Shown here: positions 17,162-26,159 of the stretch, in pieces
Layout of the letters: every line of letters begins with the position of its first letter
How positions within the stretch are numbered: position 1 is the stretch's first letter
Source of the DNA: Tissierella sp.
Lineage (GTDB): Bacteria; Bacillota; Clostridia; Tissierellales; Tissierellaceae
Direction of reading: 5' to 3'
DNA: 64,000 nt
Assembly (NCBI RefSeq): GCF_031460495.1
Contig: NZ_JAVKTS010000002.1
Location: forward strand, 427,332 to 491,331
Made by a program: the position numbers and the translations under genes
Notes under the pieces: generated by a model
Told to the model about the DNA's origin: nothing
Databases searched by the model: none
Seen by the model: only the letters and a program-made list of their open reading frames with translations

Positions 17162-17908
17162 ATGGATTATAAAATAATGATAGATGAATTTGAAGGGCCG
17201 ATGGATTTGCTACTTCATTTAATTGATAAAGCAGAAATTGATATTTATGATATACCTATAAGTCACATAGCTGAACAATTTCTTGAATATATTCGTCATA
17301 TGGATGATATTAATCTAGGTGTAACAGCAGATTTTCTTGTAATGGCAGCTACTTTATTAGAAATTAAATCAAAAATGTTACTTCCAAATAATAGCACCTC
17401 TGATGATTTACAAATGGAAATGGAAGAGATAGACCCTAGAGCAGAATTGGTTAGAAGATTAGTGGAGTATAAGAAATATAAAAAAGCTGCAGAAGAATTA
17501 CGTTTGTTTGAAATATTACAATCTAAAGTTTATTATAAACCAAAAGAGGATTTAATAGATTATGAAGACTTTGAGATGGAACTTGAAGGATTGAATATAG
17601 AAGTTTTACTTAAATCCCTTAGTAATATTATTGTTAAAAGATCAAAAAGAGATAAAGTCTTAGATATTAGTGAAATACAAAGAGAAGAATATACATTAGA
17701 ACAATGCATGGAAGATATTAAGTATAAACTGGGACTTTATAATAACATTAAATTTAGCGATTTACTTGATGAAGAAAGCACAAAAAAAGAGATAATTACT
17801 TTTTTTCTTTCTATCTTAGAATTGATTAGGATGAAATATATTAATGTAGAGCAAGAAAAAGATTTTTCTGATTTAATTATTATCAGAAAAATAAATGAGG
17901 AGAATTAG
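17162..17908 (+). CDS. scpA: Segregation and condensation protein A
   Basis: ScpA is the kleisin subunit of the SMC-ScpAB condensin complex. The 248-residue protein shows the N-terminal SMC-neck-binding part with FEGPMDLLLHLIDKAEIDIY (about 10-29), MAATLLEIKSKMLLP near 62-76, an acidic linker that binds ScpB, and a C-terminal winged helix that binds the SMC head. It is three bases upstream of scpB, implying equal synthesis. Confidence 0.95.
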   Translation: MDYKIMIDEFEGPMDLLLHLIDKAEIDIYDIPISHIAEQFLEYIRHMDDINLGVTADFLVMAATLLEIKSKMLLPNNSTSDDLQMEMEEIDPRAELVRRLVEYKKYKKAAEELRLFEILQSKVYYKPKEDLIDYEDFEMELEGLNIEVLLKSLSNIIVKRSKRDKVLDISEIQREEYTLEQCMEDIKYKLGLYNNIKFSDLLDEESTKKEIITFFLSILELIRMKYINVEQEKDFSDLIIIRKINEEN

Positions 17909-17911
17909 TTT

Positions 17912-18457
17912 ATGGATATAAGAGAAATCAAATCTATTGTTGAAGCCCTATTATTTACATGGGGAGACCCCCTAGGAATTAAAGATATAGCTTCAATTCT
18001 AGAGATTGATGAAAAGGAGTTATCAAAAATAATTCATGAGATGATAGATGAATTTGATTTTAACATGAGAGGTCTTAGAATAATTAAAACTAATGATTCT
18101 TATCAGCTAGGCACAAGACCTGAACTTTTTGAGTGGATTAAGAAATTATCAACTACAAAAATTGCACGAAATCTATCAAATGCTGCATTGGAAACTTTAT
18201 CTATAATCGCCTATAGGCAACCTATTATAAAATCGGATGTAGAAGCTATAAGAGGTGTTAGATGTGACAAATCAATTGAGACATTGATGGATCGGGGTTT
18301 GATTATAGAGCTTGGTCGTATGGACAGAGTGGGTAGACCAATATTATATGGAACTACGGATGTGTTTTTAAGAACTTTTGGGATAGAGAGTTTGGAAAAA
18401 CTACCTCCATTAAAAGAGATAATTGATGATATGGAGAATGATGATATAGAGAAATAA
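17912..18457 (+). CDS. scpB: Segregation and condensation protein B
   Basis: ScpB dimers bind ScpA in the bacterial condensin. The 181 residues form two winged-helix domains; conserved segments are VEALLFTWGDPL (about 10-21), LSNAALETLSIIAYRQPI (near 90-107), VEAIRGVRCDKSIETLMDRG and GRPILYGTT. The stop lies inside a terminator hairpin, ending the dacF-to-scpB transcription unit. Confidence 0.95.
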   Translation: MDIREIKSIVEALLFTWGDPLGIKDIASILEIDEKELSKIIHEMIDEFDFNMRGLRIIKTNDSYQLGTRPELFEWIKKLSTTKIARNLSNAALETLSIIAYRQPIIKSDVEAIRGVRCDKSIETLMDRGLIIELGRMDRVGRPILYGTTDVFLRTFGIESLEKLPPLKEIIDDMENDDIEK

Positions 18458-18488
18458 TACAAGTTATAGTATTATTTCTCTTTTTTTT
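18448..18488 (+). terminator. Terminator containing the scpB stop codon
   Basis: AGAGAAATAATAC (18448-18460) and GTATTATTTCTCT (18469-18481) form a perfect 13-bp stem with an 8-base loop, followed by a run of eight T. The scpB TAA is in the left arm. Confidence 0.93.
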
Positions 18489-18526
18489 GGAAATATATAG
18501 ATATTGTTCATTTAGGGAGTGAGAGG

Positions 18527-19102
18527 ATGATATATATCTATATATTTTTGCTAGTATGCCTAATACTAGTTTTTATACCTTTTAAAATTCAAACTTATTA
18601 TGAATTTACTGAAATATCCAGGTATAAGATAACTATTACCTATTTGTTTGGATTACTAAAAAAAGAGTTTGAATCAGATAATAAAGAAATAACTATAGAT
18701 AATAATAAAAATAACAAGCATCGGAAATACAAGATAAATTACTTAGATTTTACTCAGTATTTTATTGACAAAGGAAATATAAGTAAATTGTACTTTAGAA
18801 CTAATATAGGATTTAAAGACCCAAATATACTTGGTATATCTATAGGAATTATTTGGTCATTAATAAATATTGTATTTGGATATTTCCTTAGGAACAATGA
18901 TATAGATAAGATTAAGGAGAAGGATATTCAAGTAATACCATTGTTTAATCAAGATATTTTTGAAATATTTTTTTTATGCATAATAAAAGTAAATTTGGTT
19001 TATATTATTAAGGCATACATTAGGATTTCAAAGATAAGAAAAGGTGGTGATAGTATTGCCAGAACATCCAATAGAAGGATTAATGAAAACTACAATGAAT
19101 AA
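18527..19102 (+). CDS. DUF2953 family membrane protein
   Basis: This 191-residue protein has an N-terminal membrane helix (about 2-20, followed by IPFKIQTYYEF), a lysine/asparagine-rich middle and two further hydrophobic stretches (about 105-122 and 145-165). It matches DUF2953, whose genes lie beside ytfJ in many spore formers; B. subtilis YtfI belongs here. It overlaps the start of ytfJ by 47 bases in another frame, indicating translational coupling. Role unknown, likely in sporulation. Confidence 0.75.
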   Translation: MIYIYIFLLVCLILVFIPFKIQTYYEFTEISRYKITITYLFGLLKKEFESDNKEITIDNNKNNKHRKYKINYLDFTQYFIDKGNISKLYFRTNIGFKDPNILGISIGIIWSLINIVFGYFLRNNDIDKIKEKDIQVIPLFNQDIFEIFFLCIIKVNLVYIIKAYIRISKIRKGGDSIARTSNRRINENYNE

Positions 19103-19487
19103 TCTAAAAGAAATGGTAGATGTAAATACTATTGTTGGTGACGCTGTTCATACGGCAGATGGATCAGTTATAATTCCAGTTTCCAAGATATCATTTGGAT
19201 TTGCATCAGGGGGTAGTGAATTTAATAAAGTAAGAGATAAAAAAGATGGATTGACTGAAGAAAAATTTCCCTTTGGTGGGGGTAGTGGAGCTGGTGTTTC
19301 AGTATCTCCAGTTGGCTTTATTGTAGTTGGAAATGATCAGATAAAATTACTGACAGTTGATGAAGGGAGTAATGCATTGACAAATTTATTTGGATTTGTT
19401 GAAAAAATGGCAGATAACTTACAGCAATCATTTAGCAATAAAAATAGCAATTCAACTGAGAAAATGGATTATAATCAAATGCAATAG
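19056..19487 (+). CDS. ytfJ: Spore protein YtfJ (GerW family)
   Basis: The 143-residue protein is a GerW/YtfJ spore protein, in Bacillus linked to spore maturation and germination. It has the family start PEHPIEGLMKTTMNNLKE, VDVNTIVGDAV, ADGSVIIPVSKISFGFASGG and the glycine-rich PFGGGSGAGVSVSPVGF. TTG at 19056 is chosen over upstream GTG codons (19044, 19047) because AGGTGG at 19042-19047 is then correctly spaced and the protein begins as in homologues. Start lies inside the DUF2953 gene. Confidence 0.93.
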   Translation: MPEHPIEGLMKTTMNNLKEMVDVNTIVGDAVHTADGSVIIPVSKISFGFASGGSEFNKVRDKKDGLTEEKFPFGGGSGAGVSVSPVGFIVVGNDQIKLLTVDEGSNALTNLFGFVEKMADNLQQSFSNKNSNSTEKMDYNQMQ

Positions 19488-19510
19488 AATATTGAAGTTA
19501 ACATCAAGAT

Positions 19511-19540
19511 AGAAGCAGGATATTAATCTTGCTTCTTTTA
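19511..19540 (+). terminator. Terminator after ytfJ
   Basis: AGAAGCAGGAT (19511-19521) pairs with ATCTTGCTTCT (19526-19536), one G-U pair, loop ATTA, followed by TTTT. Confidence 0.85.
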
Positions 19541-19560
19541 AATTAATTTTGGAGGTAATT

Positions 19561-20664
19561 ATGAAAAGGAAAATAATTATAATCTTATTATTGATAATAA
19601 TGTTACTAAGTTATAGTATTGTTTATGGTGAAGACCTTAATTTATATGGTGAATCATATATCTTATTAGATAGTAATACAGGTAGAGTTTTATATGAGAA
19701 AAATGCGCATCAGAAAATGCCAATGGCAAGTACAACTAAGATTATGACAGCATTATTAGCATTGGAAAATGGAAAATTAGATGATAAAATTGTGATAAAA
19801 GATGAATCTGTTGGAATTGAGGGATCTAGTATTTATTTACGTGAGGGGGAAGTTATTAGCTTAAAAGATATGTTATATGGCTTGATGCTAAGATCAGGTA
19901 ATGATTCAGCTGTTGCTATTGCTTTACATATTGGAAAATCTACAGATGAATTTGTAAATATGATGAATCAGAAAGCTAAATCAATTGGTGCTGAAAATAC
20001 AAATTTTATCAACCCTCATGGGTTGCACGATGATTTGCACTATTCAACTGCATATGATATGGCCATTATTACAAAGGAAGCATTCAAATATAAAGAGTTT
20101 GCAAATATTGTGGGTTCTAAGTCATATACAGCAAACAGGGAAATCAATAATTATTATTACAATAAAAACAAAACTCTTTGGGAATATGAGGGAGGTGACG
20201 GAGTAAAAACAGGATATACGATGAAATCTGGGAGATGCTTAGTTTCTTCTGCAAATAAAAATGGGATGAGACTTATTGCAGTTTCCTTAAATGCTAGAGA
20301 CTGGTTTAATGATAATTACAAATTACTTGATTATGGATTTGAGAATTATAAATCTACTCTGATATATTCTAGTGATCAATTTTTGAAAAAGACTAGTGTT
20401 ATTAATGGAGATAAGGAATATGTAAATTTAGTAACAGAAAAATCTTATTTTTATCCTTTAAAAGAAGGTGAAAGAGAAAATATAAAAATTAGTTTTGAGA
20501 TTCCTGATACTATTGAAGCGCCTATAGAGAAAGGTACTAAAATAGGATATATTTATACTTATTTAAATGGACAGTTAATTGACAAAAGTAATATAATTGC
20601 AAAGACTAATATAAAAGAAACTACAATTATAGAAAGAATGTTAAATAAATTGAGGAATAATTAA
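19561..20664 (+). CDS. dacB: D-alanyl-D-alanine carboxypeptidase (second copy)
   Basis: This 367-residue enzyme has a signal peptide (about 1-24), SxxK box ASTTK, SxN box SGND and KTG box GVKTGYTMKSG, plus a C-terminal beta domain and an amphipathic end. It is a paralogue of the dacF product 3 kb upstream. ATG at 19561 follows GGAGGTAATT; an in-frame TTG at 19549 would leave the Shine-Dalgarno inside the gene. Placement after ytfJ suggests the sporulation DacB type, although it lacks clear DacB-only features. Either could act on cortex or vegetative wall. Confidence 0.82.
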   Translation: MKRKIIIILLLIIMLLSYSIVYGEDLNLYGESYILLDSNTGRVLYEKNAHQKMPMASTTKIMTALLALENGKLDDKIVIKDESVGIEGSSIYLREGEVISLKDMLYGLMLRSGNDSAVAIALHIGKSTDEFVNMMNQKAKSIGAENTNFINPHGLHDDLHYSTAYDMAIITKEAFKYKEFANIVGSKSYTANREINNYYYNKNKTLWEYEGGDGVKTGYTMKSGRCLVSSANKNGMRLIAVSLNARDWFNDNYKLLDYGFENYKSTLIYSSDQFLKKTSVINGDKEYVNLVTEKSYFYPLKEGERENIKISFEIPDTIEAPIEKGTKIGYIYTYLNGQLIDKSNIIAKTNIKETTIIERMLNKLRNN

Positions 20665-20682
20665 GATATCTTCACAATTTAA

Positions 20683-20711
20683 TTTACATTCACAAAGAAA
20701 CAGGGTAATAT
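20683..20711 (+). promoter_or_regulatory. Candidate sigma-A promoter of rluB
   Basis: TTTACA (20683-20688) and TAATAT (20706-20711) are separated by 17 bases, 31 bases upstream of the rluB start. No terminator was seen after dacB, so this promoter would add to read-through. Confidence 0.5.
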
Positions 20712-20741
20712 AGTAATACAAGATGTGAAAGGGGCTTTTAT

Positions 20742-21449
20742 ATGAGATTACAAAAGTATATAGCATTATGTGGTGTAGCGTCTAGAAGAAAGGCAGAAGA
20801 GTTAATATTAGAAGGTGTAGTAAAAGTCAACAACAAAGTTATTCAAGAACTAGGCGTCACTATAGACCCAGTTAAAGATATTGTAAAGGTAAATGATAAG
20901 CGTATTGTAGCAGAAAATAGAAAGGTTTACATTATGTTAAATAAACCAATAGGATTTGTAACTACTTTAAAAGATGAAAAAGATCGTAAAATAGTAACTG
21001 ATTTGATTGAAGGAGTAAAAGAAAGAATTTATCCTGCGGGAAGGTTAGATGCTGACACTACTGGTTTATTAATTTTAACTAATGATGGAGATTTGGCTTA
21101 TAAACTTACTCATCCAAGTAAAGAAGTAATGAAAAGATATATAGCTATTGTTGAAGGAGTACCTAACAAATGGGAACTAGAAAAGTTTAGACGTGGGCTT
21201 ATTATAGATGGAAAGCCTACAGCTGAAGCTTTTATTAAGATAGCTAAAAGGTATGATGATGAATCAGTTCTTGATATTGCAATACATGAAGGTAGAAATA
21301 GGCAGGTCAAGAAGATGTGTGAGTCTATAAATCATCCTGTTAAAAAGTTAAAGAGGATATCAATTGGAGATTTAGAGCTTGGTGGATTGAATATAGGCAA
21401 TTGGAGATATCTTGAGGAAGAGGAAATTCAATATTTAAAGAAATTATAA
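20742..21449 (+). CDS. rluB: Ribosomal large subunit pseudouridine synthase B
   Basis: The 235-residue RsuA/RluB-family enzyme isomerises a uridine in 23S rRNA. N-terminal S4 domain (MRLQKYIALCGVASRRKAEELI), catalytic aspartate in PAGRLDADTTGLLILTNDG, and the C-terminal HEGRNRQVKKMCESI motif are intact. Length and ATG start are standard. It opens a unit with the GNAT gene, mnmM and the carboxyltransferase gene. Confidence 0.95.
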   Translation: MRLQKYIALCGVASRRKAEELILEGVVKVNNKVIQELGVTIDPVKDIVKVNDKRIVAENRKVYIMLNKPIGFVTTLKDEKDRKIVTDLIEGVKERIYPAGRLDADTTGLLILTNDGDLAYKLTHPSKEVMKRYIAIVEGVPNKWELEKFRRGLIIDGKPTAEAFIKIAKRYDDESVLDIAIHEGRNRQVKKMCESINHPVKKLKRISIGDLELGGLNIGNWRYLEEEEIQYLKKL

Positions 21450-21466
21450 TTGATGCGGAGGAAACC

Positions 21467-21871
21467 ATGTTTATATTGCATGAGCATAATGAAGAAGACT
21501 CTAAAGAAATTAATCAGATATTAGTTGAAGAAAACATTGAAGATTTATCTGATGAAGGTCTAGTATATACCATAATAGAGGATGATAATATATGTGGGAT
21601 AGCTAAAGCAGAGATAATAAATGAAGATTGGACTTTGAAGTATTTAGTTATTAAAAAAGCCAGTAGAGGAGAAAATCTAGGGGATGCTCTACTTAGGGCC
21701 TTGCTGAGCAAACTAGATAATCAAGGCATAAAAAAGATATTATATAAAGAAGCTAATTCCTATTTAGCTAAAAAAGGATTTGAGCTAAATAAGAATAATC
21801 GACTAGAACTTCATATTCCTGACATATTTAAAAAAGGCTGTAATAGTTGTGGAGGATGTAATGACTTATAA
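21467..21871 (+). CDS. GNAT-family N-acetyltransferase with a C-terminal cysteine cluster
   Basis: The 134-residue protein has the GNAT core: a strand IAKAEIINEDWTLKYLVIKK and the acetyl-CoA loop SRGENLGDALLRALL. It ends in KKGCNSCGGCNDL, a C-x2-C-x2-C cluster unusual for GNATs that could bind a metal or FeS cluster. The codons of this tail overlap the Shine-Dalgarno and start of mnmM. Substrate unknown; the tight link to a tRNA methyltransferase may mean RNA or ribosomal protein acetylation, which is only inferred. Confidence 0.78.
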   Translation: MFILHEHNEEDSKEINQILVEENIEDLSDEGLVYTIIEDDNICGIAKAEIINEDWTLKYLVIKKASRGENLGDALLRALLSKLDNQGIKKILYKEANSYLAKKGFELNKNNRLELHIPDIFKKGCNSCGGCNDL

Positions 21872-22442
21872 TGAGATAGTTAATACTATAAAGATATCTA
21901 AAGATATTATTAATAAACATGTAAAAGAAGGACAAACAGTTTTAGATTGTACTGTGGGTAATGGCAATGATACATTACTTCTTGCACAATTAGTAGGAAA
22001 TACAGGTAAAGTAATTGGTTTTGATATTCAAAAAGAAGCATTAGATATAACTTGGAAAAATTTAACTTGTGAAAATATAGACAATAGGGTAGAATTAATA
22101 GAAGACAGTCATGAAAATGTAGATTTATATATCAAAGAAAAAATAGATTTTGCTATTTACAATCTTGGGTACCTACCTAAAGGAAATAAAAATATCAAAA
22201 CAACTAAAGAAACTACTCTTATAAGTTTAAAAAAAGTGATTGGACTTCTAAATGAAAATGCAATTATTCTGATTATCTGTTATATAGGCCATGATGGTGG
22301 ACTTGATGAGAAGAATGGGGTTGAAGAATTTTTGAAAGATTTAGATCAGAAGGAATTCAATGCAATTAAATACGATTTTATTAACCAAAAGAATTTCCCG
22401 CCTATTTTATTTGGCGTAGAAAAATCTAAAACTAGGAGGTAG
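21861..22442 (+). CDS. mnmM: Class I SAM-dependent tRNA methyltransferase (MnmM/YtqB family)
   Basis: The 193-residue enzyme belongs to the former rRNA methylase YtqB family, shown in B. subtilis to add the last methyl group of mnm5s2U34 in tRNA. SAM motif LDCTVGNGNDTLLLA is near 30-44, the acidic strand VIGFDIQKEAL follows, and the catalytic region reads FAIYNLGYLPKGNK with TTLISLKK. ATG at 21861 is chosen over an in-frame GTG at 21849 because GGAGG (21851-21855) precedes it. Overlaps the GNAT gene by 11 bases. Confidence 0.88.
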   Translation: MTYNEIVNTIKISKDIINKHVKEGQTVLDCTVGNGNDTLLLAQLVGNTGKVIGFDIQKEALDITWKNLTCENIDNRVELIEDSHENVDLYIKEKIDFAIYNLGYLPKGNKNIKTTKETTLISLKKVIGLLNENAIILIICYIGHDGGLDEKNGVEEFLKDLDQKEFNAIKYDFINQKNFPPILFGVEKSKTRR

Positions 22443-22446
22443 TATA

Positions 22447-23847
22447 ATGACAGGTGTAAAGTTTACAGATACTATTTTAAGAGATGCTCATCAATCTTTG
22501 ATAGCAACTAGAATGAAGCTTGAAGACATGCTTCCTATAGCAGAAAAACTTGATAATGTTGGATTTTATGCATTAGAAGTATGGGGAGGAGCTACATTTG
22601 ATTCTTGCTTAAGATTTTTAAATGAAGATCCATGGGAAAGACTTAGATCTCTTCGTAGTGCTTTTAAAAAGACAAAGCTTCAAATGTTATTAAGAGGCCA
22701 AAACATATTAGGATATAGGCATTATCCAGATGATGTTTTAGAGGAATTTGTTAAGAAATCGATTGAAAATGGAATAGATATTATTAGAATATTTGATGCT
22801 TTAAATGATCTTAGAAATATTGAAAAATCAATAGAATTTACAAAGAAATATGGAGGACATGCTCAGGCTGCTATTTCATATACAACGAGTCCAATTCATA
22901 ATACCAAATATTTCGTTGATTTAGCTAGAGATATGGAAAAGATTGGAGCTGATTCAATCTGTATAAAGGATATGTCTGGTATATTATTACCTTACCCTGC
23001 TGAAGAATTGGTTAAGGAAATGAAAAAGGTTATTTCTATTCCAATAGAAATACATTCGCATTTTACTAGTGGTATAGCTAATCAAACTTATATGAAAGCT
23101 ATAGAAGCAGGAGCAGACATTATTGATACTGCAATTTCTCCTTTAGGGAATGGTACTTCTCAACCAGCTACTGAACCTATGATAGCGTCTCTTGAAGGAT
23201 CACCTCATTATCCATCCGATATTAATATGGAATTGTTACTTGAGGTATCTGATTATTTTAAAGTATTAAGAGATAGGTATTTGGAAGAAGGATTACTTAA
23301 TACTAAAGTATTAAATGTGGATGTAAATACATTAATATATCAAGTACCTGGTGGAATGCTTTCGAATTTAGTATCTCAATTAAGTAGTCAAGGTGCAGAA
23401 GACAAATTTGATGAAGTTTTAAAAGAAGTTCCTAGAGTAAGAGAAGACTTTGGATATCCACCTTTAGTAACCCCAATGAGTCAAATGGTTGGAACTCAAG
23501 CTGTATTTAATGTTGTATTAGGTGAGAGGTATAAAATGGTACCAAATGAGGCGAAAAATTATGTAAAGGGTCTATATGGTAAACCAACATTGCCGATTCC
23601 CGATGATATTAAAAAGAAGATTATTGGTGATGAAGAGGTATTTACTGGAAGACCAGCAGATTTAATGGAGCCTCAATTAAATCAATTTAGGGAAGAAATC
23701 AAACAATATATAGAACAGGATGAAGATGTTTTATCTTATGCATTGTTTCCTCAAATTGCATTAACTTTCTTTAAGCAAAGACAAGCAGAAAAATATAAGA
23801 TTGATAGTGAATTATATAATGAAGAATTCAAAACATATCCAGTTTAA
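22447..23847 (+). CDS. oadA: Carboxyltransferase subunit (pyruvate carboxylase subunit B / oxaloacetate decarboxylase alpha) without biotinyl domain
   Basis: The 466-residue protein has the HMGL-like TIM barrel with FTDTILRDAHQSL at the N-terminus, the metal/biotin pocket motifs CIKDMSGILLPYPAEELV and IEIHSHFTSGIANQTY, the catalytic-lysine region and the conserved carboxylase domain ending near residue 450. It stops before the biotin-carrier domain that full OadA proteins (about 600 residues) carry. It must therefore use a separate biotin carrier, none of which is in the window. It may work in pyruvate carboxylation, oxaloacetate decarboxylation or transcarboxylation. Confidence 0.85.
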   Translation: MTGVKFTDTILRDAHQSLIATRMKLEDMLPIAEKLDNVGFYALEVWGGATFDSCLRFLNEDPWERLRSLRSAFKKTKLQMLLRGQNILGYRHYPDDVLEEFVKKSIENGIDIIRIFDALNDLRNIEKSIEFTKKYGGHAQAAISYTTSPIHNTKYFVDLARDMEKIGADSICIKDMSGILLPYPAEELVKEMKKVISIPIEIHSHFTSGIANQTYMKAIEAGADIIDTAISPLGNGTSQPATEPMIASLEGSPHYPSDINMELLLEVSDYFKVLRDRYLEEGLLNTKVLNVDVNTLIYQVPGGMLSNLVSQLSSQGAEDKFDEVLKEVPRVREDFGYPPLVTPMSQMVGTQAVFNVVLGERYKMVPNEAKNYVKGLYGKPTLPIPDDIKKKIIGDEEVFTGRPADLMEPQLNQFREEIKQYIEQDEDVLSYALFPQIALTFFKQRQAEKYKIDSELYNEEFKTYPV

Positions 23848-23873
23848 AACAAGCCATAATGGCTTGTTTTTTT
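23846..23873 (+). terminator. Terminator after oadA
   Basis: AAAACAAGCC (23846-23855) and GGCTTGTTTT (23861-23870) form a perfect 10-bp stem with a 5-base loop followed by more T residues. It starts in the oadA stop codon. Confidence 0.93.
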
Positions 23874-23932
23874 AAGGGATATGAAACAAAACTTGCATAA
23901 ATCAAATAATTTACAAAATAATGAAATAAATC

Positions 23933-23961
23933 TTGCAAATAGTATATTACTTTGCTATTAT
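23933..23961 (+). promoter_or_regulatory. Sigma-A promoter of the kor operon
   Basis: TTGCAA (23933-23938) and TATTAT (23956-23961) are 17 bases apart, 36 bases before the first start codon. A related ACTTGCATAAATC segment occurs 40 bases upstream and might be a second regulator or polymerase site. Confidence 0.65.
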
Positions 23962-23996
23962 TGAATTAACAAATATTACATAAGGGGGAAATTGAA

Positions 23997-24197
23997 TTGC
24001 CAACAAAGACAGAAAAATCTCTTACAGTTGATAAAAAATGGTGTAAAGGTTGTGGGATCTGTGTTGCATTTTGTCCTAAAAATGTACTTGAAATAAAAGA
24101 TGGGAAGGTTAATATTAAAGATTTAGATGCATGCATTCAATGTGGACAATGTGAACTTAGATGTCCTGATTTTGCAATTTATTTAGGGGGTAAATAA
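23997..24197 (+). CDS. korD: 2-oxoacid:ferredoxin oxidoreductase delta subunit (2[4Fe-4S] ferredoxin)
   Basis: This 66-residue ferredoxin has two complete cluster motifs, CKGCGICVAFCP and CIQCGQCELRCP. It passes electrons from the thiamin enzyme to soluble ferredoxin. TTG start at 23997, with GGGGG nine bases before. It heads the order delta-alpha-beta-gamma typical of 2-oxoglutarate or branched-chain 2-oxoacid oxidoreductases. The stop and the next ATG are one base apart. Confidence 0.92.
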   Translation: MPTKTEKSLTVDKKWCKGCGICVAFCPKNVLEIKDGKVNIKDLDACIQCGQCELRCPDFAIYLGGK

Positions 24198-24198
24198 G

Positions 24199-25335
24199 AT
24201 GTCTGAAAAAACAATTAGATTGATGCAAGGGAATGAAGCCTGTGTTGAGGGTGCACTAGCTGCAGGTATGAAGTTTTATGCAGGATATCCTATTACACCA
24301 TCTACTGAAATTGCAGAGATTTCGGCAGAGAGGTTACCAAAAATTGGTGGTAAGTTTATTCAAATGGAAGATGAAATCGCAGGTATTTCTGCAATTATTG
24401 GTGCTGCTTTATCTGGAGAAAAGGCTATGACTGCTACTAGTGGACCTGGTTTTTCTCTTAAACAAGAAGGAATTGGATACGCTATTATAACTGAAACACC
24501 ATGTGTGATTGTAAATGTTCAAAGAGGTGGTCCGAGTACTGGGTTACCAACTGCACCTGCTCAGGGTGAAATAATGCAGGCTAGATGGGGAACTCATGGG
24601 GATCATTCAATTATTGCACTATATCCTTGGTCAGTAAAGGAAATTTATACTACAACAATTAAAGCATTTAATTTAGCAGAAAAGTATAGAACTCCTGTTA
24701 TTCTTTTAATGGATGAAGTTATTGGACATATGAGAGAGAAAATTGATTTTTCAGAAGTAAATGATATTGAAATTGTAAATAGAAAGAAGCCAACATGTGC
24801 TCCGGAAGAATACAAAGCTTATAAAGTGCAAGAAGGAGATATAGTTCCAGAAATGGCTGGTTTTGGTGAAGGATATAGATTCCATGTAACTGGGTTAGTC
24901 CATGGAGAATCAGGATTTCCATCTGGAAATGAAAAAATTGCTGAATCATTAATAAATAGATTGATCGATAAAATTGAAGATAATGTAGATGATATAGTAG
25001 AAGTACAGGAATACTTAATAGATGATGCTGATGTTGCTATAGTAGCCTTTGGTTCGACGGCTCGATCTTCTAAATCAGCAGTAGATACTTTAAGATCAGA
25101 AGGTATTAAAGCTGGTTTATTTAGACCTATTACTATTTGGCCTTTAGCTGAAAAGCAGTTAATTAACTTATCTAAAAAAGTCAAACGCATAGTAGTTGTA
25201 GAAATGAATATGGGTCAGTACTTTTTAGAAGTAGATAGAGTTGCAGGTAAATACACTAAGGTAGAGAAATATAATCGTGTTAATGGAGAACTTATAACAC
25301 CTGAAGAAATTATTTCTTTTGTTAAGGAGGTTTAA
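24199..25335 (+). CDS. korA: 2-oxoacid:ferredoxin oxidoreductase alpha subunit
   Basis: The 378-residue subunit contains the pyrimidine-binding and C-terminal transketolase-like domains. Conserved segments are LMQGNEACVEGALAAGMKF with GYPITPSTEIAE, QMEDEIAGISAIIGAALSG and TATSGPGFSLKQEG, and the stretch NVQRGGPSTGLPT. The family oxidises 2-oxoacids to acyl-CoA, CO2 and reduced ferredoxin. Substrate (2-oxoglutarate, branched-chain or other) cannot be fixed by eye; absence of a large fused POR rules out classic pyruvate enzyme. Confidence 0.92.
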   Translation: MSEKTIRLMQGNEACVEGALAAGMKFYAGYPITPSTEIAEISAERLPKIGGKFIQMEDEIAGISAIIGAALSGEKAMTATSGPGFSLKQEGIGYAIITETPCVIVNVQRGGPSTGLPTAPAQGEIMQARWGTHGDHSIIALYPWSVKEIYTTTIKAFNLAEKYRTPVILLMDEVIGHMREKIDFSEVNDIEIVNRKKPTCAPEEYKAYKVQEGDIVPEMAGFGEGYRFHVTGLVHGESGFPSGNEKIAESLINRLIDKIEDNVDDIVEVQEYLIDDADVAIVAFGSTARSSKSAVDTLRSEGIKAGLFRPITIWPLAEKQLINLSKKVKRIVVVEMNMGQYFLEVDRVAGKYTKVEKYNRVNGELITPEEIISFVKEV

Positions 25336-25336
25336 T

Positions 25337-26158
25337 ATGCCTAGTCAATTAGTTAATGAATATTTCAGAACGGCAAATCTACCACATATATGGTGTCCTG
25401 GTTGTGGTAATGGTATTGTTACAAGGGCTATAGTAAAGGCTATTGATAATTTAGGATTAAACAAAGATGATTGTTGTATAGTATCAGGTATCGGGTGTTC
25501 CTCAAGAGCTTCAGGATACTTAGATTTTAATACATTACACACTACTCACGGTAGAGCTCTGGCTTTTGCTACAGGTATTAAACTTGCTAATCCAAAGTTA
25601 AATGTAATTGTAATAACTGGAGATGGTGATTGCTCTGCTATCGGAGGAAATCATTTAATTCATGCTGCTAGGAGAAATATAGATATTACTACTATCGTAT
25701 TTAATAATAATACTTACGGTATGACTGGTGGTCAATATTCGCCTACAACTCCAACAGGTGACAAAGGAACAACAGCACCTTATGGTAATATTGATATGAA
25801 TTTTGACCTTTGTGAACTTGCAAAGGCTGCTGGTGCTACTTATGTAAGTAGAGGTACTATTTTTACAGCTAATATGTTAATTAAGCAAGTTGAAGAAGGC
25901 ATTAAAAGCAAAGGATTCTCTTTCATTGAAGCTATGACAATATGTCCTACTTATTATGGAAGAAAAAACAAAAAAGGCGAAGCTGTAGATATGATGACTT
26001 ATTTGAAAGAAAATGCTATTAATATAGCAGCTTATGATAAATTAACAGATGAACAAAGAGCGGGTAAATTTGTTGTTGGAGAGTTATATAAGAATACTAG
26101 ACCAGAATACACAGAAGAATACCAAAAGATTATAGATTCTTTTTCAAAGGAGAGATAA
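25337..26158 (+). CDS. korB: 2-oxoacid:ferredoxin oxidoreductase beta subunit (TPP-binding)
   Basis: The 273-residue subunit binds thiamin diphosphate: WCPGCGNGIVTRAI near residue 18-31, SGIGCSSRASGYLDF and the Mg-TPP motif ITGDGDCSAIGGNH followed by NNNTYGMTGGQYSPTTP. The C-terminal part with CPTYYGRKN is typical of KorB. ATG at 25337 is chosen because AAGGAGG (25324-25330) precedes it; an in-frame upstream start would overlap korA and place that site inside the gene. Confidence 0.93.
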   Translation: MPSQLVNEYFRTANLPHIWCPGCGNGIVTRAIVKAIDNLGLNKDDCCIVSGIGCSSRASGYLDFNTLHTTHGRALAFATGIKLANPKLNVIVITGDGDCSAIGGNHLIHAARRNIDITTIVFNNNTYGMTGGQYSPTTPTGDKGTTAPYGNIDMNFDLCELAKAAGATYVSRGTIFTANMLIKQVEEGIKSKGFSFIEAMTICPTYYGRKNKKGEAVDMMTYLKENAINIAAYDKLTDEQRAGKFVVGELYKNTRPEYTEEYQKIIDSFSKER

Positions 26159-26159
26159 T

